DNA of 64,000 bases from DATADW01 sp963733905 (GCA_963733905.1 CAVTEU010000013.1:62001-126000); one strand, 5' to 3'. Shown: positions 18,853-30,006, counted from the stretch's first letter. Notes: generated by a model not told the origin, from the letters alone. A program made the numbers and translations.

Positions 18853-20413
18853 TCACCCTGGCCTATACGTTCCGAACACCTTGCGGAGGACGTCGGAGAC
18901 CTCGCCCAGGGTGGCGTCGAGCCGGAGGGCGGCGGACATGGGCGGGAGCAGGTTCTCCCCGCTGGCCGCAACCTCCGCCAGTCGGGACAGGGCGGCGTCG
19001 ACCGCCGACTGATCGCGCTTCTCCCGGACCGCAGCCAACCGGGCGACCTGGTCAGCCTCGAGCCGCGGATCGATCTCGTGAAGCGGTACCGGTTGGTGTT
19101 CCGCGTCGACGAAGCGGTTGACACCCACCACCACCGAGGAGCCATCCTCGATACGCCGAGCCTCGATATAGGCGGAATCCTCGATCTGCCGCTGGATGAA
19201 ACCATCCTCGATCGCCGCCACCGCCCCTCCCATCTCCTCGACCCGGTCGATCAGCTCGAGGGCGAGTCGCTCCACCTCGTCGGTGAGAGCTTCGACATAG
19301 AACGACCCCGCCAGAGGGTCGGCGGTGTCGGTCACTCCGGACTCGGTGGCGAGGATCTGTTGGGTGCGGAGGGCGATGGTGGCGGACCGTTCCGTGGGAA
19401 GCCCCAACGCCTCATCGAAGGCGTTGGTGTGGAGCGACTGGGTACCGCCCAAGGTGGCGGCCAACGCCTGGACGGCGGTGCGGACGATGTTGTTCTCCGG
19501 CTGCTGCGCGGTGAGGGTGCTGCCCGCCGTCTGGGTGTGGAACCGCATCTTGGAAGACTCGGTGCTCGCCCCGATCCGCTCCTTCATCAGCTTCGCCCAG
19601 AGCCGGCGCGCCGCCCGGAACTTGGCCACCTCCTCGAAGAGGTTGTTGTGGGAGTTCCAGAAGAAGGAGAGCCGGGGAGCGAAGTCGTCCACCCTCAACC
19701 CGGCGTCGATCGCCGCCCGAACGTAGGCGAGGCCGTGCGCCAGGGTGAAGGCCACCTCCTGCACCGCGGTGGCCCCCGCCTCCCTGATGTGATACCCGCT
19801 GATCGAGATCGTGTTCCACGAGGGGAGCCGTGTGGCGCAGTAGGCGAAGAGATCGGTCACCAGCCGCATCGACTCCCGAGGCGGGTAGATGTAGGTCCCC
19901 CTGGCCACGTACTCCTTGAGGATGTCGTTCTGCACCGTGCCCCGGATGGCGGACGGGGCAATCCCCTGCTCCTCCGCCACCGCTTCATAGAGCAGCGAGC
20001 AGGATGGGTGCGGTGGCGTTGATCGTCATCGAGGTGCTGACCTCGCCCAGGGGGATCCCGGCGAGCAGGCGGCGCATGTCGTCGAGGGTGTCGATGGCCA
20101 CGCCGACCTTGCCCACTTCCCCTGCCGCCATGGGGTGATCGGAGTCGTAGCCCATCTGGGTGGGGAGGTCGAAGGCCACCGAGAGCCCGTGCTGCCCGGC
20201 GGCGAGGAGGGCATGAAACCGCCGGTTGGTCTCCTCAGCCGTGCCGAAGCCGGCGTACTGCCGCATCGTCCACGGCCGGCCCCGGTACATGGTGGAGTGC
20301 GGTCCCCTGGTGAAGGGAAACTCCCCCGGATCCTCGATCGCGATGGGGTCGGCGGGCGGGCGGTAGACGACCTCCACCTCGATGCCGCTGGTGGTGGAGC
20401 GGTCGGTGGACAC
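18853..20413 (-). CDS. Methylmalonyl-CoA mutase large subunit, catalytic domain without B12 domain
   Basis: Acyl-CoA mutase TIM-barrel subunit. From GTG at 20413: FTRGPHSTMYRGRPWTMRQYAGFGTAEETNRRF, then LSVAFDLPTQMGYDSDHP and TSMTINATAPI. After one inserted base near 19990, YEAVAEEQG...GTVQNDILKEYVARGTYIYPP, SISGYHIREAGATAVQEVAFT and TESGVTDTADPLAGSFYVE. About 520 residues, so the cobalamin-binding domain must be a separate protein, as in archaeal-type and many actinobacterial two-part mutases. With accD and accC/A3 nearby and a B12 adenosyltransferase at 27.7 kb, conversion of (R)-methylmalonyl-CoA to succinyl-CoA is the likeliest job. Isobutyryl- or ethylmalonyl-CoA mutase cannot be excluded. 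Confidence 0.92.
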
Positions 20414-20558
20414 TCGATCGCCTCCGCGGCCGGTATGCTGATGGGACCGCGCCGCAGGTTACCTGGAACTTCAGACGCGCCCTGAGCGTCCTGTTCCCGG
20501 TATCGCGGCGTATCGGCGGTGACCGAACGCCCGCAGCGAAACCGAGCACTTCAACCCC

Positions 20559-23097
20559 ATGGCCAAAGCCCCCATCCACGAACTCGAATGGCGCGAGCGG
20601 CGTAGCCGCTGGTTCGTGGCGCTTGCTGTGCTGCTTTCCATTGCGGTCCTTGCCTCGACCTGGGTGGCGCTGTTCAGCTTCCTCGGCGTCAACACCGCTT
20701 ACGGCGTGTTCCAGGGGCTCGAGGAGAAGTACCGCCCGGACACGGCGGCGATGGAGCTGGCGCTCCCCGACCTGTCGCAGGTGTCACGGATCTACAGCGG
20801 CGACGACCTGCTCCTCGCCGAGCTCCACGACGGCCGTTTCAGCGAGCCGGCCCGGATCGGCGACGTCCCCAAGAGGGTGGTCAACGCCATCCTCGCCTCG
20901 GAGGATGGCCGCTTCTTCGAGCACGAGGGGGTGGACTGGCGGAGCTTCGGCCGGGCGTTGTTCGAGAACGTGATCGGCAGGTCCGACCAGGGTGGCTCCA
21001 CCATCACCCAGCAGGTGGCCAAGGTGTTCGTCGGCAACGAGATAACCGCCGAGCGCAAGATCCGCGAGATGTTCGTCAGCGTCGAGTTGGAGCGGCGCTA
21101 CACCAAGCGGCAGATCCTCGAGTTCTATCTCAACTCGGTCTACTTCGGATGGAGCGCATACGGGATCAAGGCCGCAGCCCGGGAGTACTTCGGCAAGGAG
21201 TTGGCAGGACCTCACCCTGGCCGAGGGGGCAGTCGCTCTCGGTGCTCATCCGCAACCCCTCGCTCTACGACCTGCGGCGGCGACCGGACAACGCCATCGA
21301 GAAGCGGAACGCCACACTCGACCGGATGGTCGAGTTGGGGTTCATCAACCGGCGTCAGGCGCGCCAGGCCAAGAAGGTCCCCCTCGAGGTGGTGGACCAC
21401 CAGCCGTTTGTCGGGCCTGCCGAGCACGTCGTCGCCGAGGTGAAGCGGCAGTTGCTCAACGACCCGGAGTTCGCCTTCCTCGGCCGGACCGCCGAGGAGC
21501 GCAAGGAGGCGGTCTTCGGCTGCCCGGGCGACGTCGTCGAGTGCGACGGCGGCGGTGGCCTGCGCATCGAGACGACGATCGACATGGGGCTCCAGCAGTA
21601 CGCCAACTCGATGCTGCGGGAGTGGCTGCCCCCGAGCACCGACCCGGACAACCCCACCCCCACCGGCGCCATCGCCATGGTCGACAACCAGACCGGAGCG
21701 ACCAAGGTGATCGCCAGCGGGCTCGAACTTCGAGGAGGAGCAGTTCGACCTCGCCGTGCAGGGCCGGCGCAACCCCGGCTCGGCCTTCAAGCCGTTCGGG
21801 CTCGTCGCCGAGTTGGAGAACGGCGGGAGCCTGCGCTCGTTCTGGGACGCCACCAGCCCGCTCCAGTTGGAGTGCCCCTACGTCTGCTCCGAGGACGGGA
21901 ACATCTGGGAGGTGGACAACGCCGAGGGCGCCGGCAGCCGGCTCATGTCGCTCTACGACGCCACCGTGGCCTCCACCAACGTGGTCTACGCCCAGCTCTC
22001 GCTTGCCGTGGGGCCCGACAAGATCGTCGACGTCGCCCACCGCATGGGCATCGAGTCCGACATCCCCGACGTGCCATCGGTGGTGCTCGGCTCCGGAGCG
22101 GTGAGCCCTCTCGAGATGGCTTCGGCCTACTCCAGCTTCGCCACCAACGGCCGGTGGGCCCGCCCCTACCTCGTGTCGCGGATCGTCGACCGCCGACGGA
22201 GAGGTGATCTACGAGCGGGCCCCCGAGCGCACCCAGGTGATCGACCCCGCCCTCGCCGCCGCGGCTCGCCAGCCGCTCGAGGAGGTACCGGTCAACGGCA
22301 CCGGCTACCAATGCCAACATCGGGCGCACCCAGGCGGGGAAGACCGGCACGCACATGGAGCACCGCGATGCCTGGTACGTCGGGTTCGTCCCCGAGTACA
22401 CGACTGCGGTGTGGGTCGGCTTCCCCGACGAGCAGCGTCAGTTGGTCGACGTGGTGGCCAACGGCCAGCGCTACGACCGGGTCTTCGGCGGCACGGTCCC
22501 CGCCCCGATATGGGGAGAGTTCATGGCGCACGTGCTCGAGGACGTCCCCGAGAGCGACTTCCCGGCCGATCCACCGGGCGTGGATGCCTTCTTCAAGGTG
22601 CCCACGACAGTGGTGCCATCGGTCGTCGGCCTCGACCAGGCAGCTCGGCGCTGGCGGTGCTGCGTGAGGCGAGGCTCATCGGCAACAGCGCCGACGTGGT
22701 CTCGCTCGAGACGCGGGGAACGGTGCTCAGCCAGTCGATCGGGGCCGGTGCCGAGGTGGTCCAGGGAACGGCGGTGACCATCGGAGTCTCTACCGGCGAG
22801 ATACCCAAGACCGCCATGCCCGATCTGCGTGGAATGACCGTGGACGAGGCACTCGCCGCCCTCTCGGCGCTCGAGGCCGAGACCGGGGTGGGGGCGCTCA
22901 CCGTCGGCGTCGCCAACGAACCGGTCCGTAGCCCCAAGCGGGTCGGTGTCGTCATCGCCACCAACCCGCCGCCCGGCGGCGTCATCCAGTACGGCGGGAC
23001 CGTCACCCTCGTGGTCGGCGTCCTCTCCGACGTCGCCCCCGGTGGTGGCGGCGACGGTGAACGGGGGCGGCGACTGACTGACGCCGCCGGCTCCTGA
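20559..23097 (+). CDS. ponA: Class A penicillin-binding protein with PASTA domains (frameshifted)
   Basis: Bifunctional peptidoglycan synthase. A short cytoplasmic tail and a transmembrane helix (residues 20-45) precede the GT51 transglycosylase domain (EDGRFFEHEGVDWRSFGRA, catalytic Glu; GGSTITQQVAK). The transpeptidase domain follows, with GSAFKPF (SxxK), ASTNVVYAQLS (SxN) and AGKTGT (KTG). At least one and probably two PASTA domains (VVPSVVGLD..., MPDLRGMTVDEALAAL...) close the protein. Register changes near 21204, 21728, 22195, 22311 and 22640 are each repaired by removing one base (two at the last). Corrected length is about 840 residues. The exact C-terminus is uncertain: a stop at 23077 in a neighbouring frame gives a Gly-rich end, the current frame stops at 23097. 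Confidence 0.92.
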
Positions 23098-23099
23098 CC

Positions 23100-23397
23100 T
23101 ACCTTCCTCCAATTCACGCTTGAGCACCGCCGGGAGCCGGCGACGCAGCCGTAGCGGTACGGCGGGCACCACTCCGCGCACCAGTAGCCGGCTCCCGTCG
23201 CCGCTCACCAACCCCTCCTCGACCAGGACCGAGAGGTGGATCGGCCGTCGCACCTGCCGCTTACGCTGGGCGGCGGCGATCAACCGCAAAGGTCCGCGGT
23301 GGCCCCGGGCCCGATCGCCGGCGGCCAGTAGCGAAGCACATATGGGATCGTCGGGCGGCATCCCATCGGTGTCGTCCTCCCAGATGTCCGCCGCCAT
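23100..23397 (-). CDS. Small conserved-looking basic protein, unknown
   Basis: From ATG at 23397 the minus frame begins MAADIWEDDTDGMPPDDP and continues with an acidic head and a strongly basic tail rich in Arg (RLRRRLPAVLKREL). Codon third positions are mostly G or C, as in the neighbouring genes, which supports coding. No family is recognised. The 3' end is uncertain because the frame stays open into the PBP gene; a length of about 90-100 residues is a guess based on the convergent PBP stop. Convergent to ponA and divergent from the moeZ-like gene. Confidence 0.4.
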
Positions 23398-23548
23398 CCA
23401 CGGCCTCTCGACCACCGACGGTCGGAGTGCGGGGAGTGCGTCCGGAGGCTGCACGGCGGGTGATGCGGGAGGACGGGCATCTCGACCTCCGGACGCTGCT
23501 CCCTGCACCCGGTACTGCTATCAGAGGTGTTAACAGGCGTCAAGAGTG

Positions 23549-23576
23549 TTGCATGATGGTTGGCAAAACTTAGCCT
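23549..23576 (+). promoter_or_regulatory. Candidate SigA-type promoter for the moeZ-like gene
   Basis: TTGCAT (23549-23554) and TAGCCT (23571-23576) are separated by 16 bases within a local AT-rich dip that is unusual for this window. The predicted start of transcription would give a leader of about 57 bases containing AAGGAG at 23629-23634, just upstream of the ATG at 23640. Confidence 0.4.
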
Positions 23577-23639
23577 AGCATGACTGCCAGTCGAATGAAT
23601 CGAAGACGGCACTAATCTCGGAAGGCCCAAGGAGCGCGC

Positions 23640-24833
23640 ATGCCGCTGAGCTATCAGGATCTCGTCCGAAAGGCGAAGGAGAAGATCACCGAGGTCGAGC
23701 CAGCCGAACTCGAGCCCAGATTGGAGCAACGCTCCGATCTCGTGGTGATCGACGTGCGCGAGATGGACGAGTTCGAGCAGGGCGCCATACCGGGGTCGCG
23801 CCACATCCCCAGGGGCCTGCTGGAGAGCACCATCGGCAGCCACGTGCCCCAACCCGGACACCGAGATCGTCCTCTACTGCGCCGCCGGGGCACGGTCGGC
23901 GCTGGCGGCCCAGTCGCTGCAGGAGATGGGGTACGACAAGGTGCGATCGCTGCGCGGCGGGTTCGGCTCATGGAAGAGCGGTGGTCACACCTGGTCGACG
24001 CCGGTGACCCTCAGCAGCGAGCAGCGGTCACGCTACAGCCGCCACATCCTCCTACCCGAGGTGGGCGAGGAAGGCCAGCACAAGCTGCTCGACGCCAAGA
24101 TCCTGCTCATCGGGGCCGGTGGGCTCGGATCGCCGGCCGCCCTCTACCTGGCCGCCGCCGGGGTGGGGACATTGGGCATCGTCGACTTCGACCAGGTCGA
24201 TACGACCAACCTCCAGCGGCAGATCCTCCACAACCTGGACCGGGTCGGCCAGTCCAAGGTGGAGTCGGCCAGGGAGACGCATCAGCGCCCTCAACCCGGA
24301 CGTCAAGGTCGAGCCCTACACCGAGCGGCTCTCTGCGGACAACGTGCTCGATGTGCTCTCCGGGTACGACGTCGTGGTGGACGGCGCCGACAACTTCCCC
24401 ACCCGTTACCTGCTCAACGACGCCTCGCTCCACCTCAGGATCCCGGTGGTCCACGGCTCGGTGTTCCGGTTCGAGGGACAGGCGACCGTGTTCGACCCTT
24501 ACAACGGGCCCTGCTACCGGTGCCTCTTCCCCGAGCCGCCGCCGCCGGAGCTTGCCCCTTCGTGCGCCGAGGCAGGGGTGCTCGGGGTGCTCCCGGGGAT
24601 CATCGGGTCTATCGAGGCGATGGAGGCGATCAAGATCGTGCTCGGCATCGGCGACTCGCTGGTGGGGCGACTCCTGATCTACGACGCTCTCGACGAGGAG
24701 TTCCGCACCGTCCGCCTCCGCCGCCACCCCTCTTGCCCCGCCTGCTCGGACGAGTCCCACCCGCCCCGCCTCGTCGAGTACGACGAGTCTGTGTCAGCCG
24801 GGTGGGAATGTCGAGCGAACCGCAGTTCGCTGA
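23640..24833 (+). CDS. Rhodanese-ThiF/MoeB fusion (MoeZ-like sulfurtransferase-adenylyltransferase)
   Basis: Adenylates the C-terminal glycine of a small ubiquitin-like sulfur carrier (MoaD, ThiS or CysO) and loads sulfur on it. Residues 1-115 are a rhodanese domain (LVVIDVREMDEFEQGAIPGSRHIP; active-site Cys in VLYCAAGARSALA). The E1-like domain then has RYSRHILLPEVGEEGQ, the ATP loop LLIGAGGLGSPAALYLA, DFDQVDTTNLQRQI, VVDGADNFPTRYLLND and two zinc-binding pairs (CYRC, CPAC). In M. tuberculosis MoeZ the rhodanese domain is C-terminal; here it is N-terminal. Single extra bases near 23850, 24283 and 24790 break the frame; after repair it ends at 24833, two bases from the convergent sugar transferase. 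AAGGAG precedes the start. Confidence 0.88.
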
Positions 24834-24834
24834 A

Positions 24835-26124
24835 TCACCTCGCCCCGAACCCGGTGATCACGGTCCACAGAGAGCGGCCGAGGATGGCGAGGTCGACGCC
24901 GGGCGACATGTGCTTGACGTAGTAGAGGTCGTAGGCGAGCTTCTCGATGGTGTCGGCCCGATCGTCGGCGTACCCGTAATTGACCTGGGCCCAGCCGGTG
25001 ATCCCGGGTCTCACCAGGTGCCGGTTGGCATAGAAGGGGATCACCGCCTCGAAGTGGTGGACGAAGGCGACCTGCTCCGGTCGGGGACCGACAATGGCGA
25101 GGTCGCCCCGCAGGACGTTCCACATCTGCGGGATCTCGTCCACCCGGAATCGCCGTAGCCAGCGCCCGATGGGAAAGACGCGGTCGTCGTGCTTCACGGC
25201 GAACTGGGGACCGTCGCGCTCTGCGTCGAGGCCCATCGTCCGGAACTTGTACAGGGTGAAGATCCGCCCGTTGAGCCCGACCCGGGGCTGCTTGAACAAG
25301 CACGGATCCCGGGACTCGCCAGCTTGATCGAAGCCATGACGCCCATCGCGATCAGCAAGGGCGATTGGCGCCAGCACGAGCACGATCAGCGTGTCGAAGA
25401 CCCGTCTTCAAGGGGGTGAAGGGGGCGCTCCGCACCACGGGGACGGTGAGCTCCCATCCCTCGGCGAGGTGGACGATGGGGAGCCGTCCGGTGTGCTCCT
25501 CGTAGACCGGCGTGAGGTGGCGGACGTTGAGCCCAGCCAATACCGAGGAAGAAACGAACTGGGCCATCCGGTCGGACAGCACCGCCCGCAGGTCGACAAC
25601 CAGCGTGGTCGAACTGGCTAGTGGCTCGAGCTCGCCCTCGTACCCCGGGTCGAGCACGTCGACGACGCGGGCGTGGGGGGCGACCGCCAACTGGTCCACA
25701 GTCTCCTTCTCGGCACTGACCACCACCATCGACTCGGTCCACGGCCGGCGACGTCTCACGAACCGGTGGGCGAAGGACGCACCCAGCCAGACCCCGACGA
25801 CGACGGGGATGAAGGCCCTGCGACCAGTAGGTACGGAATAACAGGGTGCCGACGGCGACCGAGGCCAGGGCGATCAGGGCGATGGTCGTCGCGCGTCCGT
25901 AAGACGGGACGGGGGACCCCCACTCCGGGCCGTGCGGTCATCACCGAGCCGATGACGCCTCCGGCGAGCAGAAAGCCGACCATCGGCCACACCGAGTCCT
26001 CGGGGCCGAGCCTCACCTGCCACAACCATGGGGTGTTGTAGACAAGGAGTGAGCCGAGGCCGATCGCCACGATCAGAGCGATGAGATCCGCCACACCCAC
26101 CGACACCATGACCCGGCGACGCAT
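24835..26124 (-). CDS. Polyprenyl-phosphate sugar-1-phosphate transferase (WbaP/WcaJ type), frameshifted
   Basis: Initiates an extracellular or wall polysaccharide by moving a sugar-1-phosphate from a nucleotide sugar onto undecaprenyl phosphate. The N-terminal part (26124 to about 25800) contains four hydrophobic segments and a CoA-binding-like domain follows (MVVVSAEKETVDQLA...). The C-terminal catalytic bacterial sugar transferase domain has FKQPRVGLNGRIFTLYKFRTM, RWLRRFRVDEIPQMWNVLRGDLAIVGPRPE, RPGITGWAQVNYGY and KLAYDLYYVKH. Frames join near 25910, 25820, 25415, 25355 and 25310. Corrected length about 425-430 residues. Likely the committing enzyme for one of the glycopolymers assembled by the glycosyltransferases downstream in the window. 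Confidence 0.9.
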
Positions 26125-26160
26125 GGTCAGGCAGGTTACCCGGGGTCGGGTTGTGCACCG

Positions 26161-27637
26161 TTACGCCCCGGGTTGGCCCGGTCCCCTCCTCCGCCAACGC
26201 CTCACAGAGGGCTACCAGCGTCCGCACCCCGAAACCGGAGGCGCCCTTGCGCTGGTAGTGCTCGTCGTCCGGCCAGCGTGCCGGTCCGGCGATGTCGAGG
26301 TGCGCCCAAGGGACATCACCGACGAACTCGGAGAGGATCAGAGCCGCGGTGATGGCCCCGCCAAATCGGCCCCCCGTGTTCTTCATGTCGGCCAGATCGG
26401 AGTCGATCAACGACCGGTACTCGCGGTGGAGTGGCATCGGCCAAACCGCCTCCCCCGCCGTCGTCGCCGCGGCGACGACCCTGTCCACGAGCCAAGGCTG
26501 GTTCCCCCACACCCCGGCGACCTTTTCACCCAAGCGCCACCTTGGCCGCCCCGGTGAGCGTCGCCACATCCACCACGAGATCCGGCTCCGACTCTGCGGC
26601 AAGGGCGAGGGCATCCGCCAGGACCAGCCGCCCTTCGGCGTCGGTGTTGAGCACCTCGATCGTCTTCCCGTTGCGGGTTCGGAGGACGTCGCCCGGCTTC
26701 ATCGCCGACCCAGAAGGGAGGTTGTCGGCCAGCGGTGTGATGACCTCGACTCCGAGGGGGAGACCGAGCCTCGCCACCGCCTGCAGGGTGGCCACGACGG
26801 CGGCCGCTCCGGCCATGTCGCTCTTCATCGGTTCCATCAGTTCCGCCGTCTTTATCGACAACCCGCCCGAGTCGAAGGTGATGCCCTTTCCCACCAGCGC
26901 CAGCGAGCCGGTAGCTCCGTCGGGCCGATACCGAATACGGACCAACCGGGGCGGTCTGGTCGAACCCGCCCCTACTCCAACGAGCCCGCCCAACCCGGCG
27001 GCGGCGATCTGACTCTCCTCGAGAACCTCGACGGTCGCTCCCACCTCGGTTGCGACCTCGGCGAAGCGCACCGCCAATACATCGGGGGCCTTGGCCGCTG
27101 CCGGCTCGAGAATCAGGTCCCGGGCCAGGGCAACCGCCTCGGCGACCACCTTCCCCGCTTCCGACTCGTCCAGTCTGCGCCTCGTTGGCGCCGGAGAGCA
27201 CCAAGCGGGAAGCCGGCGGTGGCTTGGGCCTCGACCGGTAGCGATCGAACCGGTAGCTGCCGAGGAGGAACCCCTCGGTGATGGCACGGGCGGCCCCCTC
27301 GCCTCCGACGGCGTGGAGATCGGTGGCCACGGTCGCCAGGCCCGGCTGCCGACCGAGCCGCCCACCCGGCGGCACGGCGCAGCGCCTCGTTGTCGGGGGC
27401 CGGTCCGAGTCCGACGAGAAGGATCGAGGTCGCATCGACGTCGCCAGGGGCCGGCAGCCTGACCACCTGACCCGGGTCTCCCTTGAAGTCGATGCCGTCG
27501 AGAAAGGCGCGGTTGGCATCGAGCAATGACGACCACCGCTCGGTCCCCGAAGGAAGGGCTCGTCCGGCGAGCACCCCGATCAAGACGACTCCGTCCGGGG
27601 CTGATGGCGGCTCGGGGCCGCCCTCCACCGAGGTCAT
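26161..27637 (-). CDS. pepA: Leucyl aminopeptidase (M17 family), frameshifted
   Basis: Cytosolic dizinc/dimanganese aminopeptidase. The N-terminal regulatory domain starts TSVEGGPEPPSAPDGVV. The catalytic domain has LVGKGITFDSGGLSIKT, MKSDMAGAAAVVATLQA, the M17 signature NTDAEGRLVLADAL and VVDVATLTGAAKVALG. In a second frame it continues NQPWLVDR, YRSLIDSDLADMKNTGGRFGGAITAALIL and WAHLDIAGPA. Register changes lie near 27350, 27185, 26530 and 26180. The stop at 26161 is an inference from the +1-corrected frame. ATG at 27637 is preferred to a GTG nine bases earlier. The gene overlaps nothing and lies just below the B12 adenosyltransferase gene, with the sugar transferase start about 37 bases downstream. 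Confidence 0.9.
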
Positions 27638-27649
27638 GAGGCCCACGTG

Positions 27650-28200
27650 TCACCGCTCCTGCTCGTGCCACAGCTCCGAGCTGCCCTCCTCGGCGCGGGC
27701 GAGCATGAAGACGAAGTCGGCGAGCCGGTTGAGATAGACGACAACCCTGCTGTCATCGATCCCGGTGCTGCTCAGGTGCGAAACCACCCGGCGCTCGGCG
27801 CGTCGGATCACGGCCCGCGCCAGGTCGAGCGCCGCCGGGAGCGGCTGCCCCGCCGGGGACGACGAACTCGGCGGGCAGCGAGACCCGCCGCTCGAGGTCC
27901 TCGGTCCACTCCTCGACCCGGCCGACCATGGCTGCGTCGACGAGAGTCGCACCCGGACTCGAGCTTCTCGCGGTTGTCGGCGGCGGTGGCCAACTCGGCT
28001 CCGGCGACGAAGAGATCGCGCTGGATCTGGAGCAGCCGCTCGGCGGTCTCGCCCGTGGCGATGGAGCGCGCCACCCCGAGCGCCGACACCGCCTCGTCGA
28101 CGGTCCCATACGCCTCGGGGCCCGTGTCGTCCTTGGAGACCCGACCCCCGAACAAGAGACCGGTTGTGCCGTCGTCGCCCCGGCCCGTAGAGATCTTCAC
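27650..28200 (-). CDS. pduO: ATP:cob(I)alamin adenosyltransferase (PduO type), frameshifted
   Basis: Makes adenosylcobalamin, the cofactor of the methylmalonyl-CoA mutase encoded at 18.9-20.4 kb. From GTG at 28200: KISTGRGDDGTTGLLFGGRVSKDD, the ATP-binding N-terminus of PduO-type enzymes, then AYGTVDEAVSALGVAR and LLQIQRDLFVAGAELAT. In later frames VPGG, ARAVIRRAERRVV and the C-terminal VVVYLNRLADFVFMLAR complete the family pattern. Registers change near 27960 and 27855. Corrected length about 183 residues, normal for the family. It ends 13 bases before the aminopeptidase start. Confidence 0.92.
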
Positions 28201-28324
28201 CGGGCGGGGAGTGTAGGGAGCGACCCGTCGCACACCACAGGGGTTCGGCACAGAACGGCTGCGCTCAGCTCCGCCAACCCAGGGTTCGAGCAGCCACAGT
28301 GGAGGCTTCGGGCTCACCGACGCC

Positions 28325-29000
28325 TCAAACGGGGAGCAACGATCTCCCCAGCACGGTGGCGGCGAGCGAGGTGATCATCGCCAAATAGGAGAGACCGGTC
28401 GCAGCCATCACCCCGGTATATGACGGCTGTCGGAGAGCGCCCAGCACCGCCGCCATCAGGATCACAGTGGCGATGGCGGCGACCACGAACGCCCACGCAA
28501 TCACGGACCCTCCCGCCGGCCAGGCACCACGCACCAGTAGGAGCACTCCATCGACGGCGGCGGCAACGAGGCCGGCGACGGCCAGGGCCCGCAGCGCCCA
28601 GCGCGGCAAGCGCGGGTCGACCAGATACCAATGGCCGAGGAGCATCTCGTCGGTGACCGCACCCAGGGCGGCGGCGCCGCTGATGGCAAGCAGAGCGTCC
28701 CCCGCCAGCGCAGCCGAAGACACAAGCACCCCCGCGGAGGCGGCGAGCAGCAGCGAGGCGAGCTTGGGGCGGGTGGCGGCCAGCATGGACGAGCGCGGCG
28801 AACACCGCCCCCAGCACGGCCGGGATCCCTCCCCCGGCGGCTGCTGCCCCGGCGCCGAGCACGGCCGCAACCCCGGCGGCGAGCCAGATGAACCCCCGCC
28901 CCACGATCCTCCACCATGCGATGAGTGCAGCCCCGGCGGCAATCCCGCCAGCCCACATGGCGAGCACCATCGGCGGTGAGATCTGGAGAGCGGCGGGCAT
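28325..29000 (-). CDS. Multi-pass membrane protein, unknown function
   Basis: About 225 residues, with six or seven hydrophobic helices running from the N-terminus (MVLAMWAGGIAAGAALIAWW) to the last residues (ATGLSYLAMITSLAATVLG). Between helices, near 28620-28650, is a polar stretch VTDEMLLGHWYLVDPRLPRW, which looks like a conserved functional loop with a His. No family could be named. The frame shifts near 28790. It is divergent from the glycosyltransferase at 29035, with only 34 bases between the starts, and lies upstream of the B12 adenosyltransferase gene. Confidence 0.6.
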
Positions 29001-29034
29001 CGCCGGCACGGTAGAAGACGGTACCGTCGGGTTG

Positions 29035-30006
29035 ATGGATGGCTCATGGCCCTCGGTGGCTGTGGTGATCCCGGTCCTCGACGAGGCGGAGTCGATCGGC
29101 GATGCCGTTCGCTCGGCTCTCGGCCAGGAGTACCCGGGCACCATCGAGGTGGTAGTCGCCGACGGCGGATCGAGCGATGGCACCGTCCAGATCCTCGAGC
29201 GACTCGCCGCGGCTGACCCCAGGGTTCACATCGTCCCCAACCCGGCGGGAAGCGCGCCCGCCGGTCTCAACGTCGCCATCCGCGCCTCGAACAGCGACGT
29301 CATTGTCCGCTGCGACGGCCACGCCATCCTCCCCCCGGGGTACATCGGCACCGCGGTCGAGACGCTGCTCGAGACCGGAGCGGGGAACGTCGGGGGGATT
29401 CAGGAAGCCACCGGAGAGGGGATGCTGCAGCGAGCAATCGCCATCGCCATGTCCATCCCGATGGGTGTAGGAGACGCCCGGTTCCACTACGGAGGAGAGC
29501 CGGGGCCAACCGACACCGTATACCTGGGCACCTTCCCCAGAGCGGTGCTCGAAAAGGTGGGGCTCTACGACGAATCGCTCATCCGCAACCAGGACTACGA
29601 GTTGAACTGGAGGTTGCACGAAGCGGGCGAGGAGGTCTGGTTCGAGCCCCGTCTACGGGTCCGTTACACCCCGAGGCCCGACCTCGTCGCCCTATGGCGT
29701 CAGTACTACGACTACGGGCGGTGGAAGAACCGCGTGATCCGCCGGCACCCGGCATCGCTTCGCCCCCGCCAACTGGCGCCTCCTGCTCTGGTGGTCGGTC
29801 TGTCGTTGTCCGCCCTCGCCGTCCTGGCGGGCCGGGCCGCGCTGGGTGCGGTCGTTCCTGGCGTCTACGCCGGTGCCCTCGGCGCCACCGCAGCGGCCAA
29901 TGTGGTGAATCGCCCCGACCCAGCCGCCCTGTTGTTGCCATTGGTGCTGCCGGTGATGCATATCGCGTGGGGTTGCGGATTCATCGTTGGATTCCGCCAT
30001 GGTTGA
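29035..30006 (+). CDS. GT2 glycosyltransferase, ExoA-like
   Basis: The 323-residue frame is intact. The GT-A domain opens VAVVIPVLDEAESIGDAV, with VVVADGGSSDGTVQIL, VIVRCDGHAILPP (metal-binding DGH in place of DxD) and NQDYELNWRLHEAGEEVWF (catalytic ED-type motif). Two or three C-terminal hydrophobic segments (after about residue 245) anchor it to the membrane, as in ExoA of succinoglycan synthesis. The ATG at 29035 is chosen because the in-frame extension to 28888 covers the divergent membrane-protein gene. It acts on the cytoplasmic face and adds one sugar to a lipid-linked chain; donor unknown. Converges on the SpoIID-SLH gene with a 95-base gap in which no strong terminator is visible. 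Confidence 0.85.
   Translation: MDGSWPSVAVVIPVLDEAESIGDAVRSALGQEYPGTIEVVVADGGSSDGTVQILERLAAADPRVHIVPNPAGSAPAGLNVAIRASNSDVIVRCDGHAILPPGYIGTAVETLLETGAGNVGGIQEATGEGMLQRAIAIAMSIPMGVGDARFHYGGEPGPTDTVYLGTFPRAVLEKVGLYDESLIRNQDYELNWRLHEAGEEVWFEPRLRVRYTPRPDLVALWRQYYDYGRWKNRVIRRHPASLRPRQLAPPALVVGLSLSALAVLAGRAALGAVVPGVYAGALGATAAANVVNRPDPAALLLPLVLPVMHIAWGCGFIVGFRHG

Noticed and set aside
29630..29660. tRNA-like T-loop sequence (GGTTCGAGCCCC)
   Set aside because: It lies inside the intact GT2 reading frame, and no acceptor or anticodon arms can be paired around it.
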